A stretch of 64,000 nt of DNA from CAVOKN01 sp963696505 (lineage in GTDB: Bacteria > Pseudomonadota > Gammaproteobacteria > Burkholderiales > Rhodocyclaceae): NCBI GenBank assembly GCA_963696505.1, contig CAVOKN010000006.1:248001-312000 (forward strand). Reading direction: 5' to 3'. The notes beneath the pieces were generated by a model. It did no database searches and had not been told where the DNA came from. It worked only from the letters and a program-made list of their open reading frames with translations. The position numbers were made by a program, and so were the translations under genes. Positions 53,102 to 62,505 of the stretch are shown piece by piece (positions within the stretch are counted from its first letter, which is position 1; each line of letters opens with the position of its first letter).

Positions 53102-53225
53102 GAGGTTGTGAATGAATCTACTGCGCGTCCCGATTTCGATCCTGCGGTGCTCAACGTACTAGCATGTACGCCTACTCGCCTCGGACCGAACTCGGGCCGC
53201 TCGCTACGATTTCTTAACAACCTCT
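53101..53225 (+). repeat. 125-bp MITE-like palindromic element, copy 2
   Basis: Begins AGAGGTTGTGAA and ends TTAACAACCTCT. It is roughly 90 percent identical to copy 1 by eye when inverted, diverging mainly in the central 25 bp. It sits between the response regulator stop and the FAD oxidoreductase start. The two copies bracket a 7.0-kb block in opposite orientation. Confidence 0.9.
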
Positions 53226-53244
53226 GAGCCGAGCACGCAGGCCC

Positions 53245-54432
53245 ATGGACCTGATCGTCATAGGCGGCGGCGTAAGCGGTCTGGTGCTGGCGAGCCAGGT
53301 CGCAGCCGCGGGCCGCTCCGTGGTACTGCTGGAGAAGTCGCCGCGCCTCGGCGGCTGTCTCGACAGTCCCGAAGTGGTACCCGGATTCTGGCTGGAAATG
53401 GGCGCCCACACCGCCTACAACTCCTACGGCGCGATGCTGGAGGTATTGGCCCAGCGCGGCGCCCTCCAGCGGCTGACTCCGCGCATCAAGCTGGGCTACC
53501 GCTTCATCGAGGGCGGCCGGCTCCAGAGTCCGCCGGCCAGACTGAACTACCTGCTCCTCGCCCGCAGCCTTCCTGCGATCGTCACGCGCAAGAAGGAAGG
53601 AGCGACCCTTGCCGACTACTACGGCGCCATAGCCGGCCGCGCCAACTACGAGCGCGTGCTCGCCCCCGCCTTCGCCGCGGTGCTGTCCCAGCCGGCGGAC
53701 GAATTCCCGGCCGCCTGGCTGTTCCGCCGCAAGCCGCGCCGCAAGGATGCGCCCCGCAGCTACACCTGGCACGGCGGCCTCGGTCGGCTCGCCGAGACGC
53801 TGGCCGATGGAGCGCCTTTCGAAGTGCGTCGCGGCGCCGAAGCGGTCGCCGTGGAAAGGGGGCCGCATGGCTACCGGGTTCGTCTCGCCGACGACACGAC
53901 ACTGGAATGCGCCGCCCTGGCGCTCGCCACGCCCCACGACACGGCAGCCGAACTGCTGCGCGACGCCGAACCCGAAATCGCCCGGCGCCTGGCGACGATC
54001 CCCGTGGCATCGTGCGAGAGCGTCGGCGTCGCGCTGCCCGCCGCTGCCTGCCGGCTGACTCTCCTGGCCGGGCTGATCGGCGCCGGCACCGATTTCTACT
54101 CGGCGGTGAGCCGCGACACCGTGCCCCACCCCGAGCTGCGCGGTTTTACCTTCCACTTCCGCCCGCAGCGCCTGGACCGCGCCGCCAAGCTCGACGCGAT
54201 TGCCCGCGCGCTGGGCTGCGCTGGCAGCGACTTCGTCGGCGTTCGGGAGAAGACCAACCGCCTGCCCGCCGTCGGTCTGAGCCATCTGGGTCCGATCGAC
54301 GAGATCGACCGCCTGCTGGCCGGCGGCCGGCTGGCCATCGCCGGCAACTTCTGGAACGGCCTGTCGATCGGCGACTGCGCGGAGCGCGCGGCCCGCGAGG
54401 GGCAGCGCCTGCTCTCGGCGCTCAATCCGTAG
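53245..54432 (+). CDS. FAD-dependent amine-oxidase/protoporphyrinogen-oxidase-like protein
   Basis: 395 aa. N-terminal FAD-binding GGGVSGLVLASQVAAAGRS with VVLLEKSPRLGG, and a C-terminal FAD segment AGNFWNGLSIGDC. The fold is that of the flavin monoamine oxidase/PPOX group; short length and sequence suggest a HemY/HemG-like oxidase but no specific motif settles this. No signal peptide. It lies just after the MITE-like repeat. Confidence 0.75.
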   Translation: MDLIVIGGGVSGLVLASQVAAAGRSVVLLEKSPRLGGCLDSPEVVPGFWLEMGAHTAYNSYGAMLEVLAQRGALQRLTPRIKLGYRFIEGGRLQSPPARLNYLLLARSLPAIVTRKKEGATLADYYGAIAGRANYERVLAPAFAAVLSQPADEFPAAWLFRRKPRRKDAPRSYTWHGGLGRLAETLADGAPFEVRRGAEAVAVERGPHGYRVRLADDTTLECAALALATPHDTAAELLRDAEPEIARRLATIPVASCESVGVALPAAACRLTLLAGLIGAGTDFYSAVSRDTVPHPELRGFTFHFRPQRLDRAAKLDAIARALGCAGSDFVGVREKTNRLPAVGLSHLGPIDEIDRLLAGGRLAIAGNFWNGLSIGDCAERAAREGQRLLSALNP

Positions 54433-54480
54433 GGCGGGCCATGCCCGCCGAATCAACCACCGGTGCGCACGGCGCACCCT
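54433..54480. repeat. REP-like palindrome pair
   Basis: Hairpin GGCGGGC-CAT-GCCCGCC (54433-54449) is followed by GGTGCGC-ACG-GCGCACC (54462-54478). The latter shares the core found three times at 34.5 kb. It lies between the converging FAD oxidoreductase and tupA genes and may also act in termination. Confidence 0.7.
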
Positions 54481-54513
54481 ACCGGGTAATGCCAAGCCTA
54501 CGCCGGGAGAGCC

Positions 54514-55329
54514 TTACTTGCGGGCGTTGGGAAAAAAGAGCTGCTCGCCGCCGATGCGGTAGCTCGCGATCGCCGACTGCCCTTCCGGCGAGACGATCCA
54601 GTCCGCGAACTGCCGCCCCAGTTCGTTCTTCACGTGCGGATGCTTCGCCGCATTCACCACGATGACGCCGTACTGGTTGAACAGGCGCTGATCGCCTTCC
54701 ACCAGGATCACGAGCTCGCCGCGATTCCTGAACGCCAGCCAGGTTCCGCGATCGGCCAGGATATAGGCGTTCATCGACGACGCGGTGTTGAGCGCCGGCC
54801 CCATTCCCGATCCGGTGTCCCGGTACCAGGGCCCTTTCGCCCGGTCGAGGTCGACGCCTGCCGCCTTCCAGTAGCGCAGTTCGGCGGCATGGGTTCCGCT
54901 CTTGTCGCCGCGGGACACGAACGGCGCCTTGGCGGCCTCGACCTTGCGCAGCGCCTCCAGGACGTCCTTGCCGCCGGCGACCCTGGCCGGGTCGGCCTTC
55001 GGCCCGACCAGCACGAAGTCGTTGTACATGACCTCCTTGCGCTCGACACCGTAGCCCTCGGCGACGAATTTCTCCTCCGCCGCCGGGTCGTGGACGAACA
55101 CGACATCTGCATCGCCGCGGCGGGCCGCGTCCAGCGCCTGCCCGGTGCCCAGCGCGACGACACGCACCTGGATCCCGGTCTTCGCCTGGAACAGGGGCAG
55201 CAGGTGGCCGAACAGGCCCGACTGCTCGGTAGACGTCGTCGAGGCCACAGTGATGGACTTTTCCTGGGCAAGCGCCGGAACCCAGGCCATGCCGAGCAGC
55301 ATCCCGCAGCAAACCCGTCGTCGTCTCAC
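54514..55329 (-). CDS. tupA: Tungstate ABC transporter substrate-binding protein
   Basis: A 271-aa periplasmic binding protein with signal peptide (about 1-23, ALA-Q) and the family's oxyanion motif ASTTSTEQSGLF; GDKSGTHAAELRYW and TGSGMGPAL are also family-typical. The GTG start overlaps the tupC stop (GTGA). Family TupA binds tungstate with very high affinity for tungsten or molybdenum cofactor enzymes. Confidence 0.9.
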   Translation of the reverse strand: MRRRRVCCGMLLGMAWVPALAQEKSITVASTTSTEQSGLFGHLLPLFQAKTGIQVRVVALGTGQALDAARRGDADVVFVHDPAAEEKFVAEGYGVERKEVMYNDFVLVGPKADPARVAGGKDVLEALRKVEAAKAPFVSRGDKSGTHAAELRYWKAAGVDLDRAKGPWYRDTGSGMGPALNTASSMNAYILADRGTWLAFRNRGELVILVEGDQRLFNQYGVIVVNAAKHPHVKNELGRQFADWIVSPEGQSAIASYRIGGEQLFFPNARK

Positions 55330-56048
55330 ATCCACGGCAATTCTCCCTTGATGAAGGCCCGCGCCTGCGCGGACCGGGGGTTGCGAAAAAATTCGTCGGC
55401 CGGAGTGTATTCGACCACCCGTCCGCGATCCAGAAAGATGATCTCGTCCGCCAGGCGCCGCGCCTGACCGAGGTTGTGGGTGCTCATGACGATCTTGGTT
55501 CCGGCCCCGGCGATGTTGAGGATCAGCGCCTCGATCTCGGCACTGGCGCCGGGATCCAGGCTGGCGGTCGGCTCGTCGAGAAACAGGATCTGCGGATCGA
55601 GCGCCCAGGCCCGCGCCAGGGCCAGGCGCTGCTGCTCGCCGCCGGAAAGCACCCGCGCCGGCCGGTCCGCGACGGCGGCCAATCCCACCCGGTCGAGCGC
55701 CACTTCGGCCCGGCTCAGGCGCTCGGCCCGCGGCGCGCCGGCCAGTTTGAGCGCGTAGGCCACGTTGCGCAGCGCCGAGGTGCGCAGCATGACAGGCCGC
55801 TGGAACACCATCGCCTGATCCGCCGGCCGCTCGCGCCGCCCGCACCAGGTCATGTGGCCGGAACCGGGCTGAAGCAGGCCGTGCATCAGCCGCATCAGCA
55901 CGCTCTTGCCGGCGCCGTTCGTCCCCAGGATCACGGTGCGAACCCCGGCATCGATCGCCAGCGAGACACGGTCGATGATCCCCTGAGACCCGTGCCGGAA
56001 GCACAGCTCATGCAGCACCAGGGGGAAAACCGGGGCGTGGCGCTCCAT
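55326..56048 (-). CDS. tupC: Tungstate ABC transporter ATP-binding protein
   Basis: A 240-aa ABC ATPase with Walker A GTNGAGKS, Q-loop, signature LSGGEQQRLALARA, Walker B ILFLDEPTASLD and the H-loop MSTHN. It overlaps the tupB stop by one base (TGATG) and the tupA start. Confidence 0.93.
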   Translation of the reverse strand: MERHAPVFPLVLHELCFRHGSQGIIDRVSLAIDAGVRTVILGTNGAGKSVLMRLMHGLLQPGSGHMTWCGRRERPADQAMVFQRPVMLRTSALRNVAYALKLAGAPRAERLSRAEVALDRVGLAAVADRPARVLSGGEQQRLALARAWALDPQILFLDEPTASLDPGASAEIEALILNIAGAGTKIVMSTHNLGQARRLADEIIFLDRGRVVEYTPADEFFRNPRSAQARAFIKGELPWM

Positions 56049-56757
56049 CAGCCGTAGCGGTGCACCGCCCATTGCCGTATGGCATGGGCGGCGGCATTGA
56101 TCAGCAGCACCAGGGCGATCAGGATGGTCCCCAGCGCCAGCGCCAGCGGCAGATCGCCCTTGCTGGTCTCCAGCGCGATGGTGGTGGTCATGACGCGGGT
56201 GACGCCGTCGATGTTGCCGCCGACGATCATCACCGCCCCGACCTCCGCTGCCGCACGGCCGAAGCCCGCCAACACCGCGGTGACCAGAGCAAAGCGCACG
56301 TCCCACAGCAGCGTCAGCGCGGCACGGGCTCGTGCCCGCCCCCAGCGAGCGCAACTGCTCCTCGTATTCGCGCCAGGCGTCTTCGACGATCTGCCGTGCC
56401 AGCGCCGCGATGATCGGGAGCGATGAGAACCGTCTGGGCGATCACCATCGCCGTCGGCGTGAACAGCAGGCCCAGCGGCCCGAGGGGGCCGGCGCGGGAC
56501 AGCAGCAGATAGACCAGCAGGCCCACCACCACCGGCGGCAGCCCCATCAGCCCATTCATGATCACCGTCAGCGCCTGCCGCCCCGGAAAACGCCCGACTG
56601 CAACCGCCGCACCCAGGGGCAGGCCGATGGCCGAGGCCAGCAGCACCGCGCTCAGGCTGACCTGCAGGCTCAGCAGCACGATGTCGGCGAGCCGCGCATC
56701 GAGCGACGCCATCAGCGCCAGGGCCGTCTGCAGGCTTTCGGCGAGGGTTCCCATCAA
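56048..56757 (-). pseudogene. tupB: Tungstate ABC transporter permease, two frameshifts
   Basis: The start is an in-frame ATG at 56754 or an alternative TTG at 56757. The N-terminal frame gives four or five TM segments with VSLSAVLLASAIGLPLGA and the permease-like GLMGLPPVVVGLLVYLL. The frame must change near 56420 and again near 56343 to reach the C-terminal RFALVTAVLAGFGRAAAEVGA segment (EAA-like loop) and end at 56048. Each shift is repaired by removing one G from a G-rich run (CCCGATC and GGGGGCGGG). Repaired length is about 236 codons, normal for TupB. Because flanking tupA and tupC are intact, either base-calling errors or very recent inactivation fits. Confidence 0.8.
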
Positions 56758-56778
56758 CGGCGGAGGCTTTGCGGCGCG

Positions 56779-56991
56779 TCAGGCTTCGACGCCCACCATC
56801 ACGCTGTCCGCCTTGATGATGGCATAGGCCTCACCGCCCTCCCGCAGACCGAGCTTGTGCACCGACGCCGTGGTGATCTGGGCCGTCAGTTCCAGGCCCG
56901 GCGCGACTTCGATCAACACCTCGCTGTTGACCGCCCCGTGGGTGATGCGGGTGATGCGCCCTTTCAGTTGGTTGCGTGCGCTGATTCTCAT
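56779..56991 (-). CDS. Molybdopterin-binding (Mop/TOBE) protein
   Basis: A 70-aa molbindin-type protein: NQLKGRITRITHGAVNSEV and IKADSVMVGVE match the Mop domain that binds molybdate or tungstate oligomers. It lies directly upstream of tupB and is presumably co-transcribed with tupBCA as storage or buffering protein. Confidence 0.92.
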   Translation of the reverse strand: MRISARNQLKGRITRITHGAVNSEVLIEVAPGLELTAQITTASVHKLGLREGGEAYAIIKADSVMVGVEA

Positions 56992-57113
56992 GAGTTCGTT
57001 CCGGCTGGAAAAGGCGCAAGTATGCCAGTTCGGAAAACGGGCCCGGCACCGGCGCGAGTGCGGTGTCGCCGGCCGCGGGCGAAGGCGACGAGGCCGCCGG
57101 GATGGCGGCAGAG

Positions 57114-59236
57114 TCAGTCCCGGGAATGCGGCTCGCGCGCTTCTTCCTTGGGCCCGCGTCGTCCGCGACCCTGGCCCTGGGATTCGCCAGCGGCAGCCGG
57201 CTCTACGCGCTGGGGCGCCTCGCGGTGCTGGCGCTCCATCTCGCTACGCCGCGCCTCCTGCACCCTGCGACGTTCCTGTTCATCGGGAGTTGCGCGCCGC
57301 TGTTCCTCCTGCGCCCGCCGTTGGGTTTCCTGCGCAGCGCGACGCTCGCGCTCGCCACGCTCCTGCATCTGGGCCCTCTCCTGCGTCTTCTCCTGCGCCC
57401 TCTCCTGCGCGTTCTCCTGCTCCCTCGCCCGGCGCCGCACCTCGTCCTGCGTACGGCGCTCGTCCTCGGCGCGCCGCTGGGCCTCCAACCGCTTCCGTTC
57501 CTCTGCCCGCTGCCGCTCATCCGGCCGTTCGCGCTCCTCGGCCCGTTTCCGTTCCGCTGCCCGCTCGCGCTCCTCGCTGCGCTGCCGTTCGTCGATGCGC
57601 TGGCGTTCGTCCGAGCGTCGCCTTTCGTCCGCACGCTGTCTTTCCTCGCTGCGCTCGCGCTCCGCGGCCTGGCGTCGTTCCTCCGTTTGGCGGCGTTCCT
57701 CCGCAGATCGCGACTCCTACGCCGTTGTTCCTCGCTGCGACGGCGGACGTCGCTTCTCTCCCTCTCGCCGGTAGCGGCATCGACAGGAACACCCGGCGGC
57801 TCGCTCCGCCGCTGACCGCCCGGCTGGTCCAGCCGGCCCCGGGATTCCGGCGCGGTTTCGCCGCCGCGCCGCTCCCGTTCGTCGCTGCCGAAGCGGCCCG
57901 CACTCCCCGCTTCGCGGCCCCGATCCGCTACCCGGTGACGCTCGCGCCAGCGTTCGGCAGCCTCGCTGCCGCGGTGGCGCTCCGCCGGCTCGGGCTTCAG
58001 ATCCCTGGGCACGGCGATAGGGGTCAAGCCACGCAGTTCGCTGCGCTCTCCGACGCGGACCACCTCCCGATGCACCGGCCTGCCGGCGCTCACCGTGGCG
58101 GCGGAAACCACGGTCACCGCGCGCGGCGCATCGCGGTGAAGGTAGCGGATGCGCGTGACGTCGGCATGGTCGATGCGCCTGACATGGGCCGCGTTGATCC
58201 GCTGCAGATGCTCGCGGCTGTGCGTGTAGCCCGGCACATAGACCTCCCGCGGCCCGAGCGGAAACCAGCCCACCGACGGCGTGGCGACTGAGCCTATCCA
58301 TACCACCAGGGCGGGCGAATAGACCGGCCGCGCGACGATGCGCCCCGGCACCCAGGCCCAATCGCCGCGAATCAGCGCCCAGCGTCCGTAGTGGAAGGGG
58401 GCGAAGCCCCAAGGCATGTCGTCGATCCAGGTCCAGCCCCAGGGCTCGACCCAGGCCCAGCGTCCGTGGCGATAGGGCGCCCAGCCGGAAGGAAGGCCCC
58501 GCGGTATCCAGGCCGCGCCGTAATCGGCGTAATCGCCCCAGTCGCCGTAGTCGTCCAGATCCTCGTAGCCCGTCATGTCGGCGGAAACGTAGCGCAGCGC
58601 CGCCGGCTCGCCGTGCCGGTTGCGGGCCAGGTGCCAGTCGTCGAACTGGCTGCGCCGGGCGCCCTCCAGCCGCGTCGCCCTGCCGTCGTCCCCGGTGATG
58701 CGCAGCGCCTCGCCGTCTCTGACTTCGAGGCCGGAGCCGGCTCCGTCGTATCGGGCATGACCTTCGAACACGGTCAGCGAACCACGCTCGCCGCCGCGAT
58801 CGACCTCAATTCGGTAGCGCCCCGCTTCCAGGGTGCGGACGCGGCCGAAGGGCGTACTGAGTTCGACCTCGCGGGCGGTCTCGCGGCTGAGCAGGCGCAG
58901 CGCGAGCCGCCCCTGGAGCAGGCGCACGCGCATGCGCTCGTCGTCGAGGCGGACGAACTCGATCTCGCTGTCGCGGTCCAGTGCGATCGACGTCGAGCCG
59001 ATGCGGATCTCGGCGCGACCGTCACCGGTGGCGATCACGTTGTCACTGGTGACCGGCCAGTTGCGCCGGGCGTCCTCCGCCGGGGCATCGTACTTCTGGC
59101 TCCACCAAGCCTGTCCTTCGACTTGGCCGATGCGCCCGACCCGGCCCGGCGGATCCGCCCTGGCACTCGGCGGCAGCGCGAACAAGCACAATGCAATCAC
59201 GACAAGGAAGGAAGCGCTGCCGAATCGATGACCCAT
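57114..59236 (-). CDS. Exported FecR/DUF6600 protein with Glu/Arg-rich C-terminus, apparent frameshift
   Basis: The signal peptide (about 1-27, SARA-D) is followed by a FecR-like sugar-binding beta domain (about 35-200) and aromatic-rich DUF6600 repeats (PSGWAPYRHGRWAWVEPWGW and GFAPFHYGRWALI). A long charged coiled-coil-like tail comes last. Around 57710 the better frame shifts: continuing unshifted gives Arg/Asn-rich shadow sequence (to 57203), while the other frame gives EEERRQ-type Glu/Arg repeats typical of the family and ends at 57114. The shift is -1 (or +2). Start at 59236 has GAGG 8 nt upstream. Confidence 0.75.
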
Positions 59237-59484
59237 GGCCGACCTCTGCTCAGTGATCCGTCGGCGGCTCGCGCCGTGCGAGCCGCACCGCAAGTACATG
59301 CCGATTAAACGCCGACGCGCCACGAAACCGGCACCGGAGAAGTAAATTGTTGCAATTGATCGCGCAGCGCCCGGAAACGCGCCCGCCGGCTGGGCCGTGA
59401 CGGGGCAAGCGGCCTGCCCGGTTTGTCCGGCTGCGGATCGGCGTAAGATGGCGAGCACCTTCAACTGTCCGCCAACCGGACATC

Positions 59485-60117
59485 ATGCCGACTAAAAAGT
59501 CAGCGCCCAGGAAGCGGCGCAATCCCGAATCACCCGCCCGACCGACCCGCGAGCAGGCCGAGGAGGCGGTCCGCACGCTGATACGCTGGGCCGGCGACGA
59601 CCCGCTGCGCGAGGGCCTGCTCGACACCCCCGGCAGGGTGGTGCGTTCGTATGAGGAGTTCTTCGCCGGCTACACCGTCGATCCCGCCGAAATCCTCAAG
59701 CGCACCTTCTCCGAGGTGGAGGGCTACGACGAGATGATCGTGCTCAACAACATCCGGCTGGAAAGCTACTGCGAGCACCACATGGTGCCCATCGTCGGCC
59801 GCGCCCACGTCGCCTACCTGCCGGACCGGCGCGTGGTCGGCATCTCCAAGCTGGCGCGGCTGGTGGACATCTATGCCAAGCGCCTGCAGATCCAGGAGAA
59901 GATGACGGTGCAAATCGCCGATACGCTGAACGAGGTGCTCCAGCCCAAGGGCGTGGCGGTGGTGATCGAGGCCTCGCACCAGTGCATGACCACCCGCGGC
60001 GTGCACAAGCCCGGCGTCACCCTGGTCACCAGCCGCATGCTCGGCGCCTTCCGCACGCAGAGCGACACGCGGCGCGAATTCCTCACCATGATCGGCCAGG
60101 TGGCGCAGGGCGAGTAG
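59485..60117 (+). CDS. folE: GTP cyclohydrolase I
   Basis: A 210-aa homodecameric enzyme that makes 7,8-dihydroneopterin triphosphate from GTP for folate. Zinc ligands in SYCEHHMVP and the later Cys of HQCMTTRG, and the GISKLARLV segment, are present. The basic N-terminal extension of about 20 residues is variable in the family. Confidence 0.96.
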   Translation: MPTKKSAPRKRRNPESPARPTREQAEEAVRTLIRWAGDDPLREGLLDTPGRVVRSYEEFFAGYTVDPAEILKRTFSEVEGYDEMIVLNNIRLESYCEHHMVPIVGRAHVAYLPDRRVVGISKLARLVDIYAKRLQIQEKMTVQIADTLNEVLQPKGVAVVIEASHQCMTTRGVHKPGVTLVTSRMLGAFRTQSDTRREFLTMIGQVAQGE

Positions 60118-60158
60118 GTACCTCCTGCGCCGCCCCAACCGAAGAAGGATCCCGACCG

Positions 60159-60635
60159 ATGAACGATCCGATGAGCGAAAGACACGCCACCGCCCAGGAA
60201 CTGCACCGGCTGAGCCTTGACTGCATCGAAACGATGCGCCAGTGCGCCGACGCTGAAGCGATCGCCGCGGCGGGCGACGATGCACGGTTTGCCCTGGGCA
60301 TAGAGATGCGCAGCACGGCACCCACCCTGCTCCTGATGGCGAAACCGGAAGGCGAACTGCTGCCGCAGGAAATCTCGCGCGTCGGCATGGCGCGATTCTC
60401 CGCAGACCAGACAACGCTGGTTCGGGTTGCGGCCGCCATCGCCAACCTGCTGCTCCAGGACGCGGCACCGCAGACCCGGCAGGAGGTGTTTCGGCTGGTG
60501 CGTTCCGGCGCCGGCTTCCTCTCGCTCTACGTGCGCCCGGCGCCCTTCGAGGCGGCACTGGAACTGCACGCCGGCAGCGATCTGATGGAACTGGGGCGAA
60601 TCGCCGACCAGCCGGTCGGCACGACGCTTCAGTAG
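60159..60635 (+). CDS. Hypothetical protein, 158 aa
   Basis: ATG at 60159 has AAGGAT 8 nt upstream. The product is soluble and alpha/beta-like, without signal peptide or membrane segment. It has no recognised domain; the mid-region FALGIEMRSTAPTLLLMAK and QEVFRLVRSGAGFLSLY may be structural core. It lies 42 bp after folE, possibly in the same transcript, but no folate-related motif is visible. Confidence 0.65.
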   Translation: MNDPMSERHATAQELHRLSLDCIETMRQCADAEAIAAAGDDARFALGIEMRSTAPTLLLMAKPEGELLPQEISRVGMARFSADQTTLVRVAAAIANLLLQDAAPQTRQEVFRLVRSGAGFLSLYVRPAPFEAALELHAGSDLMELGRIADQPVGTTLQ

Positions 60636-60662
60636 CGGGGAAAGTCAGTCCCCGACGAGCGC

Positions 60663-61343
60663 CTATTTGATCGGTACCGCCTGGAGGTACTCGACGATGT
60701 CGGTGTTGCCGCGCCTGGCCGCCCACACCATGGCGGAATTACCTTCGTCATCGGCGGCGTCGATGTCGGCGCCGGCAGCGACGAGCAGCTTCACCACCTC
60801 GATGTGAGCGCCCCGCGCCGCGAGCATCAGCGGCGTGGTGCGATTGACCGCCGGCGCGTTGGGGTTCGCACCCCGTTGCAGCAGCGCGCGCACCGCCTCG
60901 GTGTGGCCTTCCATCGCGGCGTAGGCCAGCGGCGACCAGCCGGGCTGATTCGCCTTCGCGCCAGCCTGAAGCAGGCGTGCGACAACCGGCGCGTGACCCT
61001 TGAAGCTCGCCAGCATCAGGGCGGTGTCGCCGGCGCGGTTGCGGGCGTCGGCTCGGGCGCGATGGCGGATCAGGTAGTCCGTCAGTTCGACGTAGCCGTT
61101 GCGCGCGGCGATCATCAGCAGCGAGTTGCCGTGCGCGTCAGTCGAATTGACGTCCATTCCACGCTGCACCAGCTCGGCCACGGTGCGCTGGTCGCCCAGG
61201 TCGGCAGCGCCCAGCAGATCGTCCAGGGTCGCCGCGAGGCTCGTCCCCGCCGCGGCCAGACAGGCGACAGTCAGAAGCGCCCGGGTCAGGGCAAGAATGG
61301 ACGTCACTGCGGACGTCACTGCGGACGTCACTGCGGGCGTCAC
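60663..61343 (-). CDS. Exported ankyrin-repeat protein
   Basis: About 226 aa with a hydrophobic signal-like segment followed by five or six ankyrin repeats (DAHGNSLLMIAARNGYVELTD, RNRAGDTALMLASFKGHAPVV, and so on). The first of four in-frame GTG codons (61343) overlaps the tatD stop (GTGA) and has GAGGTGCC 7 nt upstream, so it is chosen; the next three GTGs at 12-bp steps (61331, 61319, 61307) are part of a tandem repeat. Partner proteins unknown. Confidence 0.82.
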   Translation of the reverse strand: MTPAVTSAVTSAVTSILALTRALLTVACLAAAGTSLAATLDDLLGAADLGDQRTVAELVQRGMDVNSTDAHGNSLLMIAARNGYVELTDYLIRHRARADARNRAGDTALMLASFKGHAPVVARLLQAGAKANQPGWSPLAYAAMEGHTEAVRALLQRGANPNAPAVNRTTPLMLAARGAHIEVVKLLVAAGADIDAADDEGNSAMVWAARRGNTDIVEYLQAVPIK

Positions 61344-61348
61344 TGCGG
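61301..61348 (-). repeat. 12-bp tandem repeat carrying the ankyrin gene start
   Basis: Four units of ACGTCACTGCGG type (one with GCGTC). On the coding strand each unit supplies a GTGA, that is, an in-frame GTG for the ankyrin gene and a TGA in the tatD frame. Unit number changes do not alter frame. Confidence 0.85.
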
Positions 61349-62122
61349 CACCTCGGTCCGGGGAATCCGAAACAGACGGAAGAAATTCTCGCTTGTCGCC
61401 TCGGCCACCGTCTCGACGGAAACGTCCCTCAGTCGCGCGATCTCCTCGGCCACATGGACCACGTAGGCCGGTTCGTTGGTGCGACCCCGGTGGGGCACCG
61501 GCGCGAGGTAGGGTGAGTCGGTCTCGATCAGCATGCGGTCCAGCGGCACGGCCTGCGCCACCGCCTTCAGCGCCAGCGCGTTCTTGAAAGTGACGATGCC
61601 CGAGAAGGAGATGTGGAAGCCCAGGGCCAGCGCGCCCCGCGCCACCTCCAGCGACTCGGTGAAGCAGTGCATCACCCCGCCCACCTCCGCGGCGCCCTCC
61701 TCGCGCATCAGCGCCAGGGTGTCCTGGGCCGCCTCGCGGGTGTGCACCACCAGCGGCTTGCCGCTCGCGCGGGCGGCGCGGATGTGGCGCCGGAAGCGCT
61801 CCCGCTGCCACTCCAGTTCGCCCTTGTGCCAGTAGTAGTCGAGGCCGGTCTCGCCGATCGCCACCACCTTCGGCCGCGCGGCGAGTTCGACCAGTTCCTC
61901 CACCGAGGGGTCGAGACAGTCCTTCTGATCCGGATGCACCCCCACGGTGACATGAAGATTGTCGTGGGCCTGGGCCAGATCCATCACCCGCGGCAGGGTT
62001 TCGAGGGAGACGCTGATGCACAGCGCATGGCTCACCCGCTGCTGGCGCATGGCGTCCAGCACCTGCGGCAGCCTTGCGGCGAGTTCTGGAAAATCGAGGT
62101 GGCAGTGGGAGTCGACGAACAC
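61340..62122 (-). CDS. tatD: TatD-family metal-dependent DNase/hydrolase
   Basis: 260 aa of the TatD amidohydrolase family: FVDSHCHLDF metal site, GVHPDQKDC, IGETGLDYYW, VVHTREA, MHCFTES and ETDSPYLAP. GTG start at 62122 gives the normal length; an upstream open frame of about 55 codons has no homology. It overlaps the ankyrin gene start. Confidence 0.92.
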   Translation of the reverse strand: MFVDSHCHLDFPELAARLPQVLDAMRQQRVSHALCISVSLETLPRVMDLAQAHDNLHVTVGVHPDQKDCLDPSVEELVELAARPKVVAIGETGLDYYWHKGELEWQRERFRRHIRAARASGKPLVVHTREAAQDTLALMREEGAAEVGGVMHCFTESLEVARGALALGFHISFSGIVTFKNALALKAVAQAVPLDRMLIETDSPYLAPVPHRGRTNEPAYVVHVAEEIARLRDVSVETVAEATSENFFRLFRIPRTEVPQ

Positions 62123-62136
62123 CGCGCGGCCAGCAC

Positions 62137-62505
62137 TCAGAGGCAGTGGGTCGGGCGGTTGGAACCGAGATGGCCGCCGAGCATCGATTCGATCTTGGCC
62201 CGCGCCTGCAGGCCGGATTCGTCGTCGCTGAAATGCACCCCTATGCCCTGGGTCTTGTTGCCCTGCGCGCCGGCGGGGGTTATCCACACGACGCTGCCGG
62301 CGATCGGCAGCTTGCCCGGTTCGTCCAGCAGCGACAGCAGCATGAACACCTCGTCGCCCAGCGCGTAGGCCTTGGCCGTGGGCACGAAGATGCCCCCACG
62401 CTTGAGGAACGTCATGTAGGCCGCATAGAGCGCGGACTTCGAAGCGATGTTGAGCGAAAGCACGCTGGGGCGCGCAAAATTCGCCATCTTGGGTATGTCA
62501 GCCAT
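62137..62505 (-). CDS. pilZ: PilZ-domain protein
   Basis: A 122-aa protein of the PilZ type required for type IV pilus biogenesis rather than the c-di-GMP-binding form: no RxxxR-x-DxSxxG motif, but core strands (GGIFVPTAKAYALGDEVFMLL) and VVWITPAG are present. It overlaps the holB stop by 8 bp. The holB-pilZ-tatD order is common in proteobacteria. Start at 62505 has GGAG upstream; a GTG 9 nt earlier is possible. Confidence 0.88.
   Translation of the reverse strand: MADIPKMANFARPSVLSLNIASKSALYAAYMTFLKRGGIFVPTAKAYALGDEVFMLLSLLDEPGKLPIAGSVVWITPAGAQGNKTQGIGVHFSDDESGLQARAKIESMLGGHLGSNRPTHCL

Noticed and set aside
57203..57700. Arg/Asn/Ser-rich unshifted C-terminus of the DUF6600 protein
   Set aside because: Composition is that of a frame-shadow of Glu/Arg repeats; the alternative frame gives the family-typical coiled tail.
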